Assembly: GCF_000613805.1 (NCBI RefSeq)
Contig: NZ_BAJR01000035.1
Coordinates: 1 to 34,266, forward strand
DNA length: 34,266 nucleotides
Direction: 5' to 3'
From: Phocaeicola paurosaccharolyticus JCM 15092
GTDB taxonomy: Bacteria > Bacteroidota > Bacteroidia > Bacteroidales > Bacteroidaceae
The position numbers and the translations under genes were made by a program. Below are positions 26,105 to 34,049 of the stretch, piece by piece (position 1 is the stretch's first letter; every line of letters starts with the position of its first letter). A model generated the notes under the pieces. That model saw nothing but the letters and a program-made list of their open reading frames with translations, was not told the DNA's origin and made no database searches.

Positions 26105-27970
26105 ATGATTATTATTGAAAACACGATGACCGATCTTTTATTAAAAGAAACTACCCAACTTCTTAATGAAGTTGCCGATGTTGATTTATTATATTACTTC
26201 CATAAAGATAATATATTATATAATCTTGAAAATAAAAAGTTAAAAGAGGCTGACTATACATATCAAGAGTTTCTTGACTCTTTTCACCCATCCGACTCTT
26301 TGTTATTCGATAGCAGCTTCTCTTCTATCCTATCAGGTGCTTCAAACTATTCAAATAAGGTTTACAGAAAGAAGCAGCATGCCCATGATGAGCATTATCA
26401 ACTTTACAACATAAATATTATCAGTCATAGAGATAACAATGATGAGATTGACTTTGTCATGTTTTCAATTAAGAACATAACCGATATTGCCAGTACTCAT
26501 AGGAAACAGAGTATTATGTTGGATAAATATCAGACAATATTTTCCAACCTTCCTTTTGCTACAATATGTTTCGATGACTCCGGTCGTGTTCTCCAAGCCA
26601 ACTCAAACGCCGTTTCTATGAGTAAGAATTGGTTTGGTACAGAGCTTTTTAGTGTAAACTTTCTCAATGCTAAAGGTGTTGATGATGATATGAGAAAGCA
26701 TTTCTCTGAACATATACCATTCACCCGTGATGTAAGGTGCAAGATAAACTATGATGAATATAGGGATGTACGTACCAACTATGTTCCTATATCAGATGAT
26801 GATGGAAATTTCCTTGGGCACATGATGCTTTTTGATGATATTACATCTGAGAAGCAGTTGTTACGCAGTAATGATATGTTTACAAAGAAGATGAAGATGG
26901 TTACCGAACATTTCGGACTAATTCATCTTGATTATTTCCCTTATACACGTACGCTGAACGTTGATGGTGGCTATTCACTTGCTCATATAGACAATGTACC
27001 CATCGAGCACATATATGATATGATTCATCCTGATGACCTTTCTATCATAGAGGATGCCGTTGAGAATTTTGCTTATTTACCAATGAAGCCCTACGAGATA
27101 AATTTCCGTATGCTTATGTCTAACCATGATGATTATAGGAATGTCACACTCTCGCTGATACCAAGATTGGACAATAATATTCGTCTGAAATGTTATACTG
27201 GGCTTATGGAAGATATCACAGACCGTGTAAGGCAGCTTGAAGAGAAAGAGCTTACATTGCGTAAACTTCAGCATGCTATAGATAAGGCTGAAGAGTCAGA
27301 TAGATTGAAAAGTTCCTTTTTAGCAAATATCAGTCATGAGATACGTACCCCATTAAATGCTATTGTTGGCTTCAGTGAGCTTATTGTCTCGGAAGAGGAT
27401 ACAGAAAAAAGAGAAGAGTTCTGTAATATCATCCGTAATAATACAGCTACACTACTTGAGCTAGTTGGAGGAATACTGGATCTCTCTAAGCTCGAAAGTG
27501 GCAACACAGATTTTGACAATGAAGAATTTGATGTCGATAACTTCATTCAGGATTTATACTATTCATTCAAATATCGTTTTCCAGAAAATAACGAACTTGA
27601 CTTTATTCTCGATTTAGGAGCTCCATGTACTATTGTAGCCGATGTAGATAGAGTAAGAGAGGTATTAACAAACTTCCTCACAAATGCAATAAAGTATACT
27701 TCAAAGGGTAATATAAAACTGAAGTATTCTTTCGACGGCACTAATGTGCGAATGGAGGTTAGTGATACAGGTATCGGAATAAGTCCCGAAGGCATTGAGA
27801 AAGTGTTCAACCGTTTCGAGAAACTTGGTTGTCTCCTCCCCGGTTCCGGACTTGGGCTTACTATCTGCAAGAATATCATGAATATCTTAAAGGGAGATAT
27901 AGGAGTTACAAGTACCATTGGTGAAGGCTCAACCTTCTGGATATCACTGCCGGCCAAACCAGTTTGTTAG
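26105..27970 (+). CDS. Soluble PAS-domain sensor histidine kinase
   Basis: The 621-residue protein has no membrane segment. Three PAS-like regions are suggested at about residues 20-130, 138-250 and 265-378; the second has IFSNLPFATICFDDSGRVLQAN. A short coiled linker follows. The HisKA phosphoacceptor is NISHEIRTPLNAI, with His411. The ATPase domain shows the N box NFLTNAIKYTS, G1 DTGIGIS, F box FNRFEKL and G2 GSGLGLTI. It should be a cytoplasmic sensor that autophosphorylates and passes the phosphate to an unlinked response regulator; none is encoded beside it. MTDLLLKE at 26126 is an alternative start. Confidence 0.92.
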   Translation: MIIIENTMTDLLLKETTQLLNEVADVDLLYYFHKDNILYNLENKKLKEADYTYQEFLDSFHPSDSLLFDSSFSSILSGASNYSNKVYRKKQHAHDEHYQLYNINIISHRDNNDEIDFVMFSIKNITDIASTHRKQSIMLDKYQTIFSNLPFATICFDDSGRVLQANSNAVSMSKNWFGTELFSVNFLNAKGVDDDMRKHFSEHIPFTRDVRCKINYDEYRDVRTNYVPISDDDGNFLGHMMLFDDITSEKQLLRSNDMFTKKMKMVTEHFGLIHLDYFPYTRTLNVDGGYSLAHIDNVPIEHIYDMIHPDDLSIIEDAVENFAYLPMKPYEINFRMLMSNHDDYRNVTLSLIPRLDNNIRLKCYTGLMEDITDRVRQLEEKELTLRKLQHAIDKAEESDRLKSSFLANISHEIRTPLNAIVGFSELIVSEEDTEKREEFCNIIRNNTATLLELVGGILDLSKLESGNTDFDNEEFDVDNFIQDLYYSFKYRFPENNELDFILDLGAPCTIVADVDRVREVLTNFLTNAIKYTSKGNIKLKYSFDGTNVRMEVSDTGIGISPEGIEKVFNRFEKLGCLLPGSGLGLTICKNIMNILKGDIGVTSTIGEGSTFWISLPAKPVC

Positions 27971-28012
27971 TCGTAACAGTATAGATATATAGTTTCGTAT
28001 CGATTTTATCAG

Positions 28013-28020
28013 TACCTTTG
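28013..28020 (+). promoter_or_regulatory. -7 element of the HAD phosphatase gene
   Basis: TACCTTTG matches TAnnTTTG exactly, 19 bases before the ATG at 28040. The -33 is weak. Confidence 0.5.
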
Positions 28021-28039
28021 CACCTCAATTAGGTATTAT

Positions 28040-28696
28040 ATGAAGAGTAAATATGACTATCTGTTTTTTGACCTCGATGGTACACTAACAGATTCAGGAG
28101 AAGGGATAATGCGTTCAGTATCCCATGCACTAAGTTTTTTTGGCATAGAAGAGCAAAATGTGGACAAACTAAGAAGATTTGTAGGTCCACCCCTTGAGGC
28201 ATCTTTCGAGACTTTCTACGGATTGACAAAGGAGCAGGCTGAAAAGGCAGTAGATATCTATCACGACAGATACAGACCTATAGGAGTATTTGAGAATAGA
28301 CCATATGATGGCATTGAAGAGTGTCTTCAGGAGTTGAAAGATTCAGGTTATCATCTTGTTGTTGCAACTTCTAAACCTGTAGATATGGCAATGAAGGTTC
28401 TTAAACATTTCAATCTGCTACGCTATTTTGAGTTTGTTGCAGCCCGTGATATGGAGGGATTACTCTATTCCAAAGCGGATGTTATAAGATATGCTTTGAA
28501 GGAACATTCTGTAACAGATGTCAGCCGTGTTCTTATGATTGGTGACAGAAAGTTCGATGTTTTGGGAGCTCGTGAAGTTGGCTTCGACTGTGTCGGTGTA
28601 CTATACGGATATGGAGATCTTGACGAGATGAAGCGAGCAAATGCAAAATATGTTGTCGGAACAGTAGGCGAGCTTAAGCAACTACTTCTACAATAA
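28040..28696 (+). CDS. HAD-superfamily phosphatase, phosphoglycolate phosphatase-like
   Basis: The 218-residue protein shows HAD motif I FFDLDGTLTDS (Asp11 nucleophile, Asp13), a helical cap of subclass IA, motif II VVATSKPVD, the motif III Lys near YSKADVIRYAL and motif IV MIGDRKFDVLGA. It dephosphorylates a small phosphate ester; Gph- or PpaX/5'-nucleotidase-like substrates are possible, but the sequence does not decide. It has its own -7 element and a strong terminator, so it is probably monocistronic. Confidence 0.9.
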   Translation: MKSKYDYLFFDLDGTLTDSGEGIMRSVSHALSFFGIEEQNVDKLRRFVGPPLEASFETFYGLTKEQAEKAVDIYHDRYRPIGVFENRPYDGIEECLQELKDSGYHLVVATSKPVDMAMKVLKHFNLLRYFEFVAARDMEGLLYSKADVIRYALKEHSVTDVSRVLMIGDRKFDVLGAREVGFDCVGVLYGYGDLDEMKRANAKYVVGTVGELKQLLLQ

Positions 28697-28715
28697 GTAG
28701 TTAAACTATAAAATT

Positions 28716-28764
28716 AATAAGAGCCATATATTTCTCTGTTGTAGAGTGATATATGGCTCTTATT
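28716..28764. terminator. Bidirectional terminator hairpin
   Basis: AATAAGAGCCATATAT (28716-28731) pairs perfectly with ATATATGGCTCTTATT (28749-28764). It separates the convergent HAD and nitroreductase-like genes, with T-rich sequence on both exits. Confidence 0.85.
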
Positions 28765-28782
28765 TAATTAGATACAAATCTG

Positions 28783-29412
28783 CTATTTTTCGAATCCCAC
28801 TGGATTATTTATAAATGGAATCTGTTTTTCAGATAGATTCAGAAGTTTCTTTATTCCGGCTTTATCCATTGTGATACGAGGAACTGTTGCCAGTCCTACT
28901 GATGCGCAGAATATATTTATATTTTCGCAAGCTATGCCGGCATCAATACCAACAGTAGTCATAACATCACTATTCGAAGAGTTAGGGAATAGAGATAGAT
29001 CACCTACTACAACCAGAGATACAGGAGCATCATTTACGAAGTTCTGTCCATGAGCGACCAGATTTCTGTGATCACCCTCTTTCTTTAATATAAGAGTATG
29101 ATTCTTATGGTCGTATAGGTATACACCTTTTTTCATGAAAGCATAAACAGAGATTTCCTGTTTATTCATAGCAGTAGGATTAGTTCTCTTTCCATCTTTG
29201 CGGTTAAGACCTGTTGTTGCCCATAATAAGTTTGATAGAGTCTGCATCGGCAGATCTTTCTGCTGAAAACTTCTTACAGAGTGTCTTTTCCATAAAGATT
29301 CAATAGTTGAGCTACCTCCCTTTTTAGCAGGAGCAGGTAAAGTGATGTTCTGTGCCTGAATTGTTACTGAAGCAAGAATCAGAATTAGAGTAAAAAGTTT
29401 TTTCATAATCAT
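28783..29412 (-). CDS. Exported SagB/ThcOx-type nitroreductase-family protein
   Basis: The 209-residue protein has a signal peptide (MKKLFTLILILASVTIQAQ). A nitroreductase fold follows: the opening SLWKRHSVRSFQQKDL, LSNLLWATTGLN, GIDAGIACENINIFCASVGLATV and the end INNPVGFEK. Homologues are FMN-dependent oxidoreductases. Export is a notable feature, and an extracytoplasmic flavoprotein needs FMN delivered or folding before export. Its ATG overlaps the stop of the upstream metallo-hydrolase gene as ATGA; a second ATG two codons later is also possible. The substrate is unknown. Confidence 0.87.
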   Translation of the reverse strand: MIMKKLFTLILILASVTIQAQNITLPAPAKKGGSSTIESLWKRHSVRSFQQKDLPMQTLSNLLWATTGLNRKDGKRTNPTAMNKQEISVYAFMKKGVYLYDHKNHTLILKKEGDHRNLVAHGQNFVNDAPVSLVVVGDLSLFPNSSNSDVMTTVGIDAGIACENINIFCASVGLATVPRITMDKAGIKKLLNLSEKQIPFINNPVGFEK

Positions 29413-30233
29413 TTTATAGCTTTAGAGTTATAGTTGACTTTAAGTCCATATTTCTCGATAATTCTATCCAATCCATAGTTGTCACCGGTATTTTCCTTAC
29501 CTTCTAATTTTCCTGCTAGGACATCCTCAGAAATACTCTTAAGTCCTTTAACAGTTTCTATTGTCTCCAGGTTATCTCCCCAGTAGTGTCCGGGATACAT
29601 GACTTTGATTTTGTTCTTTTCAAGGTAAGGGATAACCTTATCACAAGTATTCTTTAGAGTTGTGAAATCAGTGAATACAAGTAAATTTCCAGATCCGAAA
29701 GCGTCTCCACTGAATCCATAACCTTTATCCTTGTCAAAGAAAGATACAGATCCATAAGTATGTCCAGGAGTAAATATCACATCTATCACTCTCCCACCCA
29801 AGTCTATTTTCTCACCATCTTTCAGGTATAATATTTCACCTTTGAAGAAATCCTTAACATTGGCTGGAATCATCACTGTATCACCCGGGCTAATATAAAT
29901 CTTATCAAACTCGTTTATTGCTTCACCTGTATGGTCACCATGAACATGAGTAGCCAACAGAGTAACAGGTTTCGATGTTATAGACTCTACGATTTTCTTC
30001 AGACCGGGAATCTTTGTACCGGCATCGATTAGAATAGCTTTATCATTGCCTTCTACAAGATAGAGACTCTCGTTGTAGCATAAATTTCCGGTACCCACCC
30101 AGGTATGGTCGTCAATTTGATTGAACATTACGTTGCTGTCTTTATAAACCTCCTTAATACCAATTTTTCTTTGTGCACCAGCAGACAAACAGATAAAAGC
30201 AAGAATAACGAATGAGATAAGTGTCTTTTTCAT
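29409..30233 (-). CDS. Exported metallo-beta-lactamase-fold hydrolase
   Basis: The 274-residue protein has a signal peptide (MKKTLISFVILAFICLSAGAQ). The MBL motif THVHGDHTGE supplies the HxHxDH metal ligands, and VIFTPGHTYGSVSFF, YGFSGDAFGSG and VMYPGHYWGD supply the downstream His and Asp ligands. It probably hydrolyses a thioester, lactone or other small ester in the periplasm; glyoxalase II-like and lactonase-like members share these motifs. It is translationally coupled to the exported nitroreductase-like gene, suggesting that they act on related compounds. Confidence 0.9.
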   Translation of the reverse strand: MKKTLISFVILAFICLSAGAQRKIGIKEVYKDSNVMFNQIDDHTWVGTGNLCYNESLYLVEGNDKAILIDAGTKIPGLKKIVESITSKPVTLLATHVHGDHTGEAINEFDKIYISPGDTVMIPANVKDFFKGEILYLKDGEKIDLGGRVIDVIFTPGHTYGSVSFFDKDKGYGFSGDAFGSGNLLVFTDFTTLKNTCDKVIPYLEKNKIKVMYPGHYWGDNLETIETVKGLKSISEDVLAGKLEGKENTGDNYGLDRIIEKYGLKVNYNSKAIK

Positions 30234-30253
30234 AGGATTTTATATTAGTATTG

Positions 30254-30279
30254 CTGTCATTGTTGACAGAACAAAAATA
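30254..30279 (-). promoter_or_regulatory. -7 element with adjoining inverted repeat, metallo-hydrolase operon
   Basis: On the minus strand TATTTTTG (30279-30272) matches TAnnTTTG and is followed at once by CTGTCA-N4-TGACAG (30269-30254), around the expected transcript start. The repeat could be an operator or a leader hairpin. Confidence 0.4.
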
Positions 30280-30359
30280 GAATAAATAAATATATGGGTG
30301 CAATATAAATTGATAATAAATATAAATAAAGTAATATATATTTATTTCAGCAGTATATA

Positions 30360-31430
30360 TCAGATTCTATGTTTACTAATATTACGTTTCTTAATTATAA
30401 CTATACTTATAATTGCAATCAGTACTACAAGAATACTTATTATAAATGCCCAAGTATTTATTATACGGTACTCAGCAGATAGTGTGTAGCTGCTGAATAG
30501 ATTCCTTGTTCCATCAACTTTCCAAATAAGAGTGTCTGATTTGATTATTGGTGAATTTGTTGATAGTATTTCTCCAGGTACTATAAGTTCATAGCTAATC
30601 GTATTATTGATGATGTTAATTACTGAAGTTTTGCTGTCGAACTCTTTACTGATTTTCTTCTCATTATCGTTGTATAGTTTTTCGAAACTATTCCCTTTCA
30701 GATTTATATCCAACTGTTTGCATACTTTATATGGAGTAATATCTGAATCCGGAGTACCATTATATAACTGTTTGTACACATCTTCCTTGACATTTTGCGA
30801 TATATTTCCATTATATTTTTCCTCTATAATGTCAATGCTAATTTCAAATAGATTTCGATAATACCAGTTAATGAACTTCTTCTCAATATCATTGAGCATA
30901 TTGCTCATCTCAGCTCCATTTAGTGCTTTGTATTTATCGAAATCGCCTTGTGACCAAAGACGTTGCTCTTTTGGTGTGAGGAACTTGTTGATTGATACTG
31001 GTACATCATAATTGATTTTAGGATAGATGCATGTATAAGTATAGGTTGTATAAAACCATCTGAATTTCTTTGTGAGTGATTCTTTAGGAGCTGCCAAAGG
31101 TCTTTTAATTTCACTGCATATTGTTTTTTCAGAGAAATCGCTTACTGAAGTAGCTTTTTGGCTGATCATTACATTCAGTTCTACATCTTCTCCAAAGAAG
31201 TTATACTTATATGGAGTCTTGAATCTTTTGATTGCCCAGCCTGAATTTATATCAAATAGATATGGATTATTAGCAATGTTTCCTGACATGAAAGTCGAAT
31301 CGGCTTTTGCATATATCTCTCGTTGTGCATTACCATTCCTGCTCAATTTTGTTATTGTCCTATAATATGAGCTACAAGATGTAGCAATTACAGATATAAC
31401 AACTAAAGTAATTATTTTTATCGTCTTCAT
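30360..31430 (-). CDS. Lipoprotein with a C-terminal membrane helix, in an ECF sigma operon
   Basis: The 356-residue protein is not recognised with certainty. It starts with a lipoprotein signal (ISVIATSC, Cys19). A long extracytoplasmic region follows, with many Lys, Asn and Tyr residues. One membrane helix (about residues 328-349, WAFIISILVVLIAIISIVII) and a basic cytoplasmic-type tail KKRNISKHR end the chain. Just before the helix, PGEILSTNSPIIKSDTLIWK resembles the LppM/DUF3153-like end pattern. The topology implies anchoring at both ends in the inner membrane. It lies 11 bases after a small membrane protein and below an ECF sigma gene, so it may be a signal receiver or the output of that sigma factor. 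Confidence 0.7.
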   Translation of the reverse strand: MKTIKIITLVVISVIATSCSSYYRTITKLSRNGNAQREIYAKADSTFMSGNIANNPYLFDINSGWAIKRFKTPYKYNFFGEDVELNVMISQKATSVSDFSEKTICSEIKRPLAAPKESLTKKFRWFYTTYTYTCIYPKINYDVPVSINKFLTPKEQRLWSQGDFDKYKALNGAEMSNMLNDIEKKFINWYYRNLFEISIDIIEEKYNGNISQNVKEDVYKQLYNGTPDSDITPYKVCKQLDINLKGNSFEKLYNDNEKKISKEFDSKTSVINIINNTISYELIVPGEILSTNSPIIKSDTLIWKVDGTRNLFSSYTLSAEYRIINTWAFIISILVVLIAIISIVIIKKRNISKHRI

Positions 31431-31441
31431 AATTCTAATTT

Positions 31442-31819
31442 TTAATGATGTGAGACAAAATTATTATAGAACTTTTTTCTGCAGTCTTGAAGTTCCTTTT
31501 TCTCTTTAATTATGTTGTTGATTCGATCGAATGCATCTTTTTGCGTCATTGTTTCTGTATACGAACAGAAATATACTTGAGATTGAGTAATATTTGATTT
31601 TGGAGTATAGAAGTATTGTTCTACAAATAATCCTAATAATAGAATTGCAGCTACAGAGGATGCCCAACAAACTAAATTAAAGAGCATGCCTTTATTCTCT
31701 TTCTTAGGAGTACGATTAATGGAAGTCATAATATCAGAAGTGAGGCTTTCGGGACATTCAATCTTGATTTCTTTGACTTTATTAATCATCATCTCATATT
31801 TTTGATCTTTATTATTCAT
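31442..31819 (-). CDS. Single-pass membrane protein, putative anti-sigma factor
   Basis: The 125-residue protein has a short hydrophilic N-terminal part (about 45 residues), one membrane helix (LVCWASSVAAILLLGLFVEQ) and a C-terminal outside part with two Cys residues. I recognise no named domain. Position is the main evidence: it begins inside the end of the ECF sigma gene (8-base overlap), as anti-sigma genes often do, and its size and topology suit that role. The N-terminal part would bind the sigma factor. Confidence 0.6.
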   Translation of the reverse strand: MNNKDQKYEMMINKVKEIKIECPESLTSDIMTSINRTPKKENKGMLFNLVCWASSVAAILLLGLFVEQYFYTPKSNITQSQVYFCSYTETMTQKDAFDRINNIIKEKKELQDCRKKFYNNFVSHH

Positions 31820-32351
31820 CTTCTTTAATTTTAGATTTCACATATTTTTTTGCCAGATATAGATTGCTTTTTATTTTAGCTTGTGAAAGTCCTGTAATAA
31901 TAGATATTTCATCAGCCCCAAGTTCTTCAAGCTCACTAAGTATAAATACAAGCTTCTGTTTCGGCGGTAATCCATCAGCTATATTCTTTATGAAATTTAT
32001 AAGTTCCTTGTAGTTTATAGCTCCCTCTTGATTTGGTTCAGAATACATAATATTATCTACAATATCTATATCAAAGGAGGTTTGCTCCTTACGTAATTTA
32101 TCAAAACATATATTGGAAGCAATTCTGTAGATCCATGTTGAGAATTTATATTTCTGATTGTATGTAGATATATTTTGCCACACTTTTATGAATGTATCCT
32201 GAGTGGCATCTTTAGCATCAGCTTCATTACATAATATCCTAAAGGATAGAGTAAATATCATTTGTTGATATTGCTTAAGAATATATTCAAACGCAGTGCT
32301 ATCACCATGTTGACATTTCTGTATATGTTTAGAAAGCTGATCTTGCATCAT
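31812..32351 (-). CDS. ECF-type RNA polymerase sigma-70 factor
   Basis: The 179-residue protein has region 2 (YQQMIFTLSFRILCNEADAKDATQDTFIKVWQNI, about residues 27-60; core KFSTWIYRIASNICFDKLRK) and region 4 (LPPKQKLVFILSELEELGADEISIITGLSQAKIKSNLYLAKK), with the short linker typical of ECF factors. It directs RNA polymerase to envelope-stress-type promoters. It heads a three-gene unit with the overlapping membrane protein and the lipoprotein. No clear -7 TAnnTTTG is seen upstream, which would fit autoregulation by a different promoter class. Confidence 0.92.
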   Translation of the reverse strand: MMQDQLSKHIQKCQHGDSTAFEYILKQYQQMIFTLSFRILCNEADAKDATQDTFIKVWQNISTYNQKYKFSTWIYRIASNICFDKLRKEQTSFDIDIVDNIMYSEPNQEGAINYKELINFIKNIADGLPPKQKLVFILSELEELGADEISIITGLSQAKIKSNLYLAKKYVKSKIKEDE

Positions 32352-32636
32352 TTAAAAACTTGATTCTATCTATTATACGAAATAGATGTTTGAAAGTCGA
32401 ATTTAAAGTTATAAAAATCAATGCTATTTATGTGAAGAAAATAAGAAATTGCATAAAAATAGATCGTAATAATATAATAAATCATTGCACCTCTTCAGAT
32501 GTAAAGAATTATTTACAAGAGATTGAAAGAACATTTATATTCTTCTTAACCAACTTTGTACCTAGCAAAATTTTACTTTAAATAAATGCGAGATAATTGA
32601 ATGATAGGATCAGAGAAAGGAATTATGAAATATAAC
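32352..32636. other. AT-rich intergenic stretch between the sigma operon and the uncharacterised gene
   Basis: A 73-codon frame on the plus strand (32360-32581) is low-complexity and lacks a ribosome site, so I do not call it a gene. Nothing else was recognised. Confidence 0.5.
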
Positions 32637-33292
32637 TTATATTTTTAAAATAACTTTAACTCCTAGATCTAAAGTTATTGACACTTTCTCTATAAATGAT
32701 TTTTTCATTATATTATTGCTATGAGTAATTAATAACCATCCGTCTCCTAAATCTTTCTGACTTTTGCCATATTTTGCATCTCTGCGATTTGATATAACAG
32801 GTACCTTACAAAACCTAAGATTATTATCTTCAACAACTTTACAGACCTTAGTCATTCCTATTTTCTTAACAAAAGCAACCAATGTATCAGCTGCTGTTTT
32901 CTCTTCTATTATAGTTTTGCCAGGAAATAATATAGACATATCTCTTGCTGGTCCACGCTCAATTTTATTTTCTGAGTTAGAATTGCATTTTTTATGGTTT
33001 ACTTCAGTAACAAGTATCATTTCTTTCGCATCCAGTAAATTAGCAGTAAAATTATGTTTACGACTTAGATGGACGCTCAAAGGGTGTCCAGGTAAGTAAT
33101 CAACAACCAATACCAATTCACGCTTCACGAGTTGTAAAGCTGGTTCAATGGTTCTAGAAAGCTCAGGAAGAATATCTTTTTTTATTATTTCTTCTTCCGA
33201 TTTATTTGCCTTTTTTTCAAGAATTTCATCTACTGGGAGTCCCTCTTTCTAAGGGTTTCCTTGGCTTTATATAAATCGCTTAATCGTGACAT
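32637..33292 (-). pseudogene. Uncharacterised protein beside the DNA invertase, frameshifted
   Basis: From the ATG at 33292 the product begins MSRLSDLYKAKETLRK and then meets a stop. One missing base near 33245 restores EGLPVDEILEKKANKSEE and joins the remainder to a 218-residue protein ending at 32637. The N-terminal half is charged and helical. The middle has VKRELVLVVDYLPGHPLSVHLSRKH. The C-terminal half has ILFPGKTIIEEKTAADTL and VAFVKKIGM, then GDGWLLITHSNNIMKKSF, a pattern I recall from Bacteroidetes proteins found near restriction or mobile genes; that recollection is not checked. No function can be assigned. It is divergent from the invertase gene. Confidence 0.6.
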
Positions 33293-33403
33293 ATTAGTTT
33301 ATGAATTGTTGTTATTGAACAGATGAATATTTTAATATATCATATTATAACAGAATTATATGCTTACATTATGAATATAAAAACATTGTATCTGCTAATT
33401 TTA

Positions 33404-33418
33404 TAGATTATTAATCTA
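33404..33418. promoter_or_regulatory. Palindrome upstream of the invertase gene
   Basis: TAGATTA-T-TAATCTA is a perfect inverted repeat 19 bases before the invertase ATG. It could be an operator for autoregulation; a recombination site is less likely because it is short. Confidence 0.35.
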
Positions 33419-33437
33419 ATCAATAAAAATTACATTT

Positions 33438-34043
33438 ATGATTTATGGCTATATTCGAGTAAGCAGTGATAAACAAACAGTAGAGAACCAAAGATTTGAA
33501 ATAAATAATTTCTGTGAAAAGGAGAATTTAAAAATTGATGGATGGATTGAGGAAACCATCAGCGGAACAAAAAGTTACAACAAAAGAGAACTTGGGCGAT
33601 TATTGAAACGTATTCAAAAAGAGGATCTTATTATTTCTGCGGAGTTATCACGTCTAGGAAGAAATTTGTTTATGATTATGGAAATTCTAAACATATGTAT
33701 GACAAAGGATTGTCGTGTATGGACAATCAAGGATAATTACAGACTTGGTGAAGATATACAAAGTAAAGTATTGGCATTTGCTTTTGGCTTATCTGCCGAA
33801 ATAGAGAGAAATCTAATATCTCAACGAACAAAAGAAGCTTTAGCTCGCAAAAAAAGTGAAGGTATTATCCTTGGCCGTCCAAAGGGGAAAAAGAATTCTC
33901 CCGACAAGTATAAATTGTCGGGAAAGGAAACCTTAATCAGTGAATTACTTAGCGCTGATGTATCAAAGCGTAAAATAGCTAAGATCTGTAGAGTTGACAG
34001 AAATACATTGGCTCGTTTTATTGTCAATAGATTGGATGAGTAA
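33438..34043 (+). CDS. Serine-type DNA invertase, Mpi family
   Basis: The 201-residue protein has an N-terminal resolvase/invertase catalytic domain with YIRVSSDKQ (Ser9 nucleophile, Arg7) and the SRLGRN arginines (Arg72, Arg75). KVLAFAFGLSAEIERNLISQRT forms the long dimer helix, ending in KEALARKKSEG and LGRPKG. The C-terminal helix-turn-helix (ISELLSADVSKRKIAKICRVDRNTLARF) binds DNA. The whole matches the Bacteroides master invertase Mpi type, which flips promoter or gene segments between inverted repeats. It is followed after 6 bases by a promoterless fragment of a restriction-modification protein, the likely substrate of inversion. No partner inverted repeat was found inside the window. 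Confidence 0.9.
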   Translation: MIYGYIRVSSDKQTVENQRFEINNFCEKENLKIDGWIEETISGTKSYNKRELGRLLKRIQKEDLIISAELSRLGRNLFMIMEILNICMTKDCRVWTIKDNYRLGEDIQSKVLAFAFGLSAEIERNLISQRTKEALARKKSEGIILGRPKGKKNSPDKYKLSGKETLISELLSADVSKRKIAKICRVDRNTLARFIVNRLDE

Positions 34044-34049
34044 TATTGA

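Noticed and set aside
32360..32581. 73-codon plus-strand frame between the sigma gene and the uncharacterised gene
   Set aside because: Low-complexity Ile/Lys/Asn content, no ribosome site and no recognisable motif; it looks like chance in AT-rich DNA.
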